Assembly: GCF_003696235.1 (NCBI RefSeq)
Contig: NZ_RFFJ01000010.1
Coordinates: 1 to 61,590 of the forward strand
Reading direction: 5' to 3'
Length of the DNA stretch: 61,590 nt
Source: Streptomyces triticirhizae
GTDB taxonomy: Bacteria; Actinomycetota; Actinomycetes; Streptomycetales; Streptomycetaceae
Shown: piece after piece, positions 59,929 through 61,590 of the stretch
Position numbering within the stretch: position 1 is the stretch's first letter
How the letters are laid out: the number at the start of each line of letters is the position of its first letter
Position numbers and translations under genes: made by a program
The notes under the pieces: model-generated
Databases searched by the model: none
The model's input: only the letters and a program-made list of their open reading frames with translations
Told to the model about the DNA's origin: nothing

Positions 59929-59941
59929 TAGACTGCGCGGG
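59929..59941 (+). promoter_or_regulatory. Leaderless promoter of the histidine kinase
   Basis: The -10 box TAGACT (59929-59934) is followed by 7 bases and GTG 59942, the same spacing seen at several other genes here. Confidence 0.5.
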
Positions 59942-60796
59942 GTGGAGACCGAACGGCCCAGGTGGCGCTCGTATGACCGGCGCGTTGTCGCGACCGTGCT
60001 GGCCGTCGTCCTCCTGGTGCTGTTCGCCTTCGGCGTCAACTCGACCACCGGGTGGTGGGTCGCGCTCCTGGTCAACGCGGCGATGAGCGTCTCCGTCCTG
60101 ACCTGGGCGCTGCGCCGCACCCGCGCCCAACGCCTGCGCTACGAGGACGACCTGACGGCCTGGGCCGCCGAGCGCGCCATCGGCACCGAACGCCTGCGCA
60201 TCGCCCACGACCTGCACGATCTGGTCTCCCACGGGATCGGGCTCATCACCGTTCGCGCCGCCGCCGCCCGCAGGATGACCGGCCCCGAGGGCGAGGCCGA
60301 ACGGGCCGAGGCGCTGGCCGACATCGAACGCGTCGGCCGCGAGACGACCACCGAGCTGCGCCGGATGCTGGCCGTGCTGCGCGCCCCGCACAGCGCGCCG
60401 CTGCGGCCGGCCGACACCCTCGACGCGCTGCCGGCGATCGTCGCGGCGGCGAACGCGTCCGGGCTGGCGGCCACCCTCGACATGGACGACCTCGGGGAGG
60501 TCACGCCGGGCGTGCAGCTCGCGATCTGCGCCGTGGTGCGCGAGGCGCTGCACAACGCGGTCCGGCACGCCGGCCCCACCCGGGCGCGGGTCACGCTCCG
60601 GCGGGACGGCGAGGCGCTGACCGTGGACGTGCGCGACGCCGGCCCGGTCGAGGGCTGGCGGTCGCAGCCGGGCGCCGGCCACGGCCTGGCCGGGCTGCGC
60701 GAACGCCTCACCGCGCTCGGCGGAACCCTCCGCGCCGCGCCGGCGGCGGACGGCTTCCGGCTCGCCGCCCGCATCCCGGACCGGGTCGCCCCGTGA
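59942..60796 (+). CDS. NarL-type membrane sensor histidine kinase
   Basis: 284 residues. Two membrane segments lie at 15-32 and 37-56 with almost no outside loop, so it senses from within the membrane or by the exporter itself. Phosphorylated His92 is in RIAHDLHDLVSHGIG; the ATPase N box is REALHNAVRHAGP and the G box GHGLAGLRERLTALGG. It overlaps the response regulator start (GTGA). Divergent from the ABC exporter, a common antibiotic- or envelope-stress arrangement. Confidence 0.92.
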   Translation: METERPRWRSYDRRVVATVLAVVLLVLFAFGVNSTTGWWVALLVNAAMSVSVLTWALRRTRAQRLRYEDDLTAWAAERAIGTERLRIAHDLHDLVSHGIGLITVRAAAARRMTGPEGEAERAEALADIERVGRETTTELRRMLAVLRAPHSAPLRPADTLDALPAIVAAANASGLAATLDMDDLGEVTPGVQLAICAVVREALHNAVRHAGPTRARVTLRRDGEALTVDVRDAGPVEGWRSQPGAGHGLAGLRERLTALGGTLRAAPAADGFRLAARIPDRVAP

Positions 60797-61467
60797 CCGC
60801 CCCGGCCCCCGACCGCCGCGTCCGCGTGCTGATCGCGGACGACCAGCCGTTGCTGCGCCGCAGCCTCGCCATCGTCATCGACGGCACCCCCGACCTCCGC
60901 ACCGTCGGCGAGGCCGCCACCGGGCGCGAGGCCGTCGCGCTCGCCCGCGAACTGGTGCCCGACGTGGTCCTGATGGACCTGCGGATGCCCGGCGGCGACG
61001 GCATCGAGGCGACCCGGGCCGTCACCGGCGACCCGGGCCTCCCGGCCTGCCGGGTGCTGGTGCTGACCATGTTCGAACTCGACGCGTACGTCCAGGACGC
61101 GCTGCGCGCCGGGGCGAGCGGCTTCCTCCTCAAGGACGCGACCCCCGAGCAGCTCCTCGACGCGATCCGCCGCACCCACGCCGGCGAGTCGCTGTTCGCC
61201 CCGGCCATCCTGACCCGCCTCGTCGAGCACTACGTCCGCCGCCCGGCCACCGCGCCGCCCAGGCGGCTCGACGCGCTCACCGAACGCGAGACCGAGGTGC
61301 TCGCCCTCGTCGGCCGTGGCCTGTCCAACGACGAGATCGCCGCGAGCCTCACCATCTCGGTCAGGACCGTCAAGACGCACATCGGCAACCTCCTGGCCAA
61401 GCTGGCCGCCCGCGACCGGACCCAACTGGTCATCGCCGCCTACGAGAACGGGCTGATCCCGCGCTAG
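60793..61467 (+). CDS. NarL/LuxR-type response regulator
   Basis: 224 residues. Acidic pair in IADDQPLLRR, phosphorylated Asp62 (VVLMDLRMPGGDG), Lys in FLLKDATPEQ, and LuxR helix-turn-helix LTERETEVLALVGRGLSNDEIAASLTISVRTVKTHIGNLL. It pairs with the kinase upstream and likely controls the divergent exporter. Its stop codon touches the edge of an insertion element. Confidence 0.93.
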   Translation: MTAPAPDRRVRVLIADDQPLLRRSLAIVIDGTPDLRTVGEAATGREAVALARELVPDVVLMDLRMPGGDGIEATRAVTGDPGLPACRVLVLTMFELDAYVQDALRAGASGFLLKDATPEQLLDAIRRTHAGESLFAPAILTRLVEHYVRRPATAPPRRLDALTERETEVLALVGRGLSNDEIAASLTISVRTVKTHIGNLLAKLAARDRTQLVIAAYENGLIPR

Positions 61468-61482
61468 GTTCTTTCGTTTGGA

Positions 61483-61590
61483 TCATCGTGCGGACCAGAT
61501 GAAGATGCCTGCGATGTGGAGTCCGGCGAGGTAGATGGTTGCGGTTTTGTCGTAGCGGGTGGCGAGGCCGCGCCAGTGTTTGATGCGGTT
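61483..61590 (-). mobile_element. 3' end of an IS5-type transposase
   Basis: The minus strand encodes 35 residues and a stop (HWRGLATRYDKTATIYLAG followed by LHIAGIFIWSAR), which is the conserved C-terminus of Streptomyces IS5-family transposases. The rest lies beyond the window. The AT-richer stretch 61468-61485, immediately after the regulator stop codon, is probably the end of the element. Confidence 0.85.

Overview
This is a very GC-rich, gene-dense window with codon use, lipoprotein and regulator families typical of Streptomyces or a close relative. Supporting marks are the order fasR-fabD-fabH-acpP-fabF, an aceE gene beside a DUF3052 gene, DUF3145, DUF4429 and DUF4383 proteins, a SARP regulator and rare TTA codons.

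Layout. 1-4.2 kb: a partial unknown gene, a VapBC-like pair, an NmrA-like oxidoreductase divergent from an Rrf2 regulator, and a stand-alone condensation-domain protein. 4.2-13 kb (minus strand): a sugar uptake and oxidation locus (enolase-superfamily dehydratase, zinc dehydrogenase, TIM-barrel protein, ChvE/MmsA/MmsB-type ABC importer, aldose 1-epimerase). 13-18 kb: a GDSL lipoprotein, DUF3145, a beta-hydroxyacid dehydrogenase, and a TetR regulator divergent from an extra KAS III (FabH). 18-23 kb: the primary type II fatty acid synthase operon with its regulator FasR. 23-27.4 kb: pirin, serine hydrolase, MerR, DUF4429 and alpha/beta hydrolase genes, several of which look leaderless.

27.4-41.9 kb is the accessory region and the most interesting part. 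It holds FabG plus an F420-type (LLM) oxidoreductase; a minimal type II polyketide set of ACP, KS and a chain-length factor (active Cys replaced by Gln, both His lost); an MMPL exporter; an AvrD-like protein made of two homologous halves coupled to a P-loop kinase-like ATPase; TetR, quinone oxidoreductase and SARP genes; and a two-component pair whose kinase contains two TTA (bldA) codons. Two promoters in it (fabG and avrD-like) each carry three TTGA-type heptamers with exact 11-bp period ending 8 bp before a -10 box, which is the textbook SARP-site geometry. My reading is a SARP-controlled pathway in which the KS/CLF/ACP/KR set makes a beta-ketoacyl chain that the AvrD-like enzyme condenses with a small polyol, giving a syringolide- or gamma-butyrolactone-like molecule. 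The product is inference.

42-46 kb: aceE, DUF3052 and a peroxiredoxin (core genes). 46.3-54.2 kb: a tellurium-resistance-type stress locus (TerC-like DUF475, two TerD-like proteins, an HpcH/citrate-lyase-like enzyme, a multi-domain phosphoribosyltransferase, a HAD phosphatase) ending in DUF4383. 54.3-61.6 kb: a coiled-coil membrane protein, tRNA-Val(TAC), a Ser/Thr kinase, an ABC exporter divergent from a histidine kinase/response regulator pair, and the 3' end of an IS5-type transposase at the right edge.
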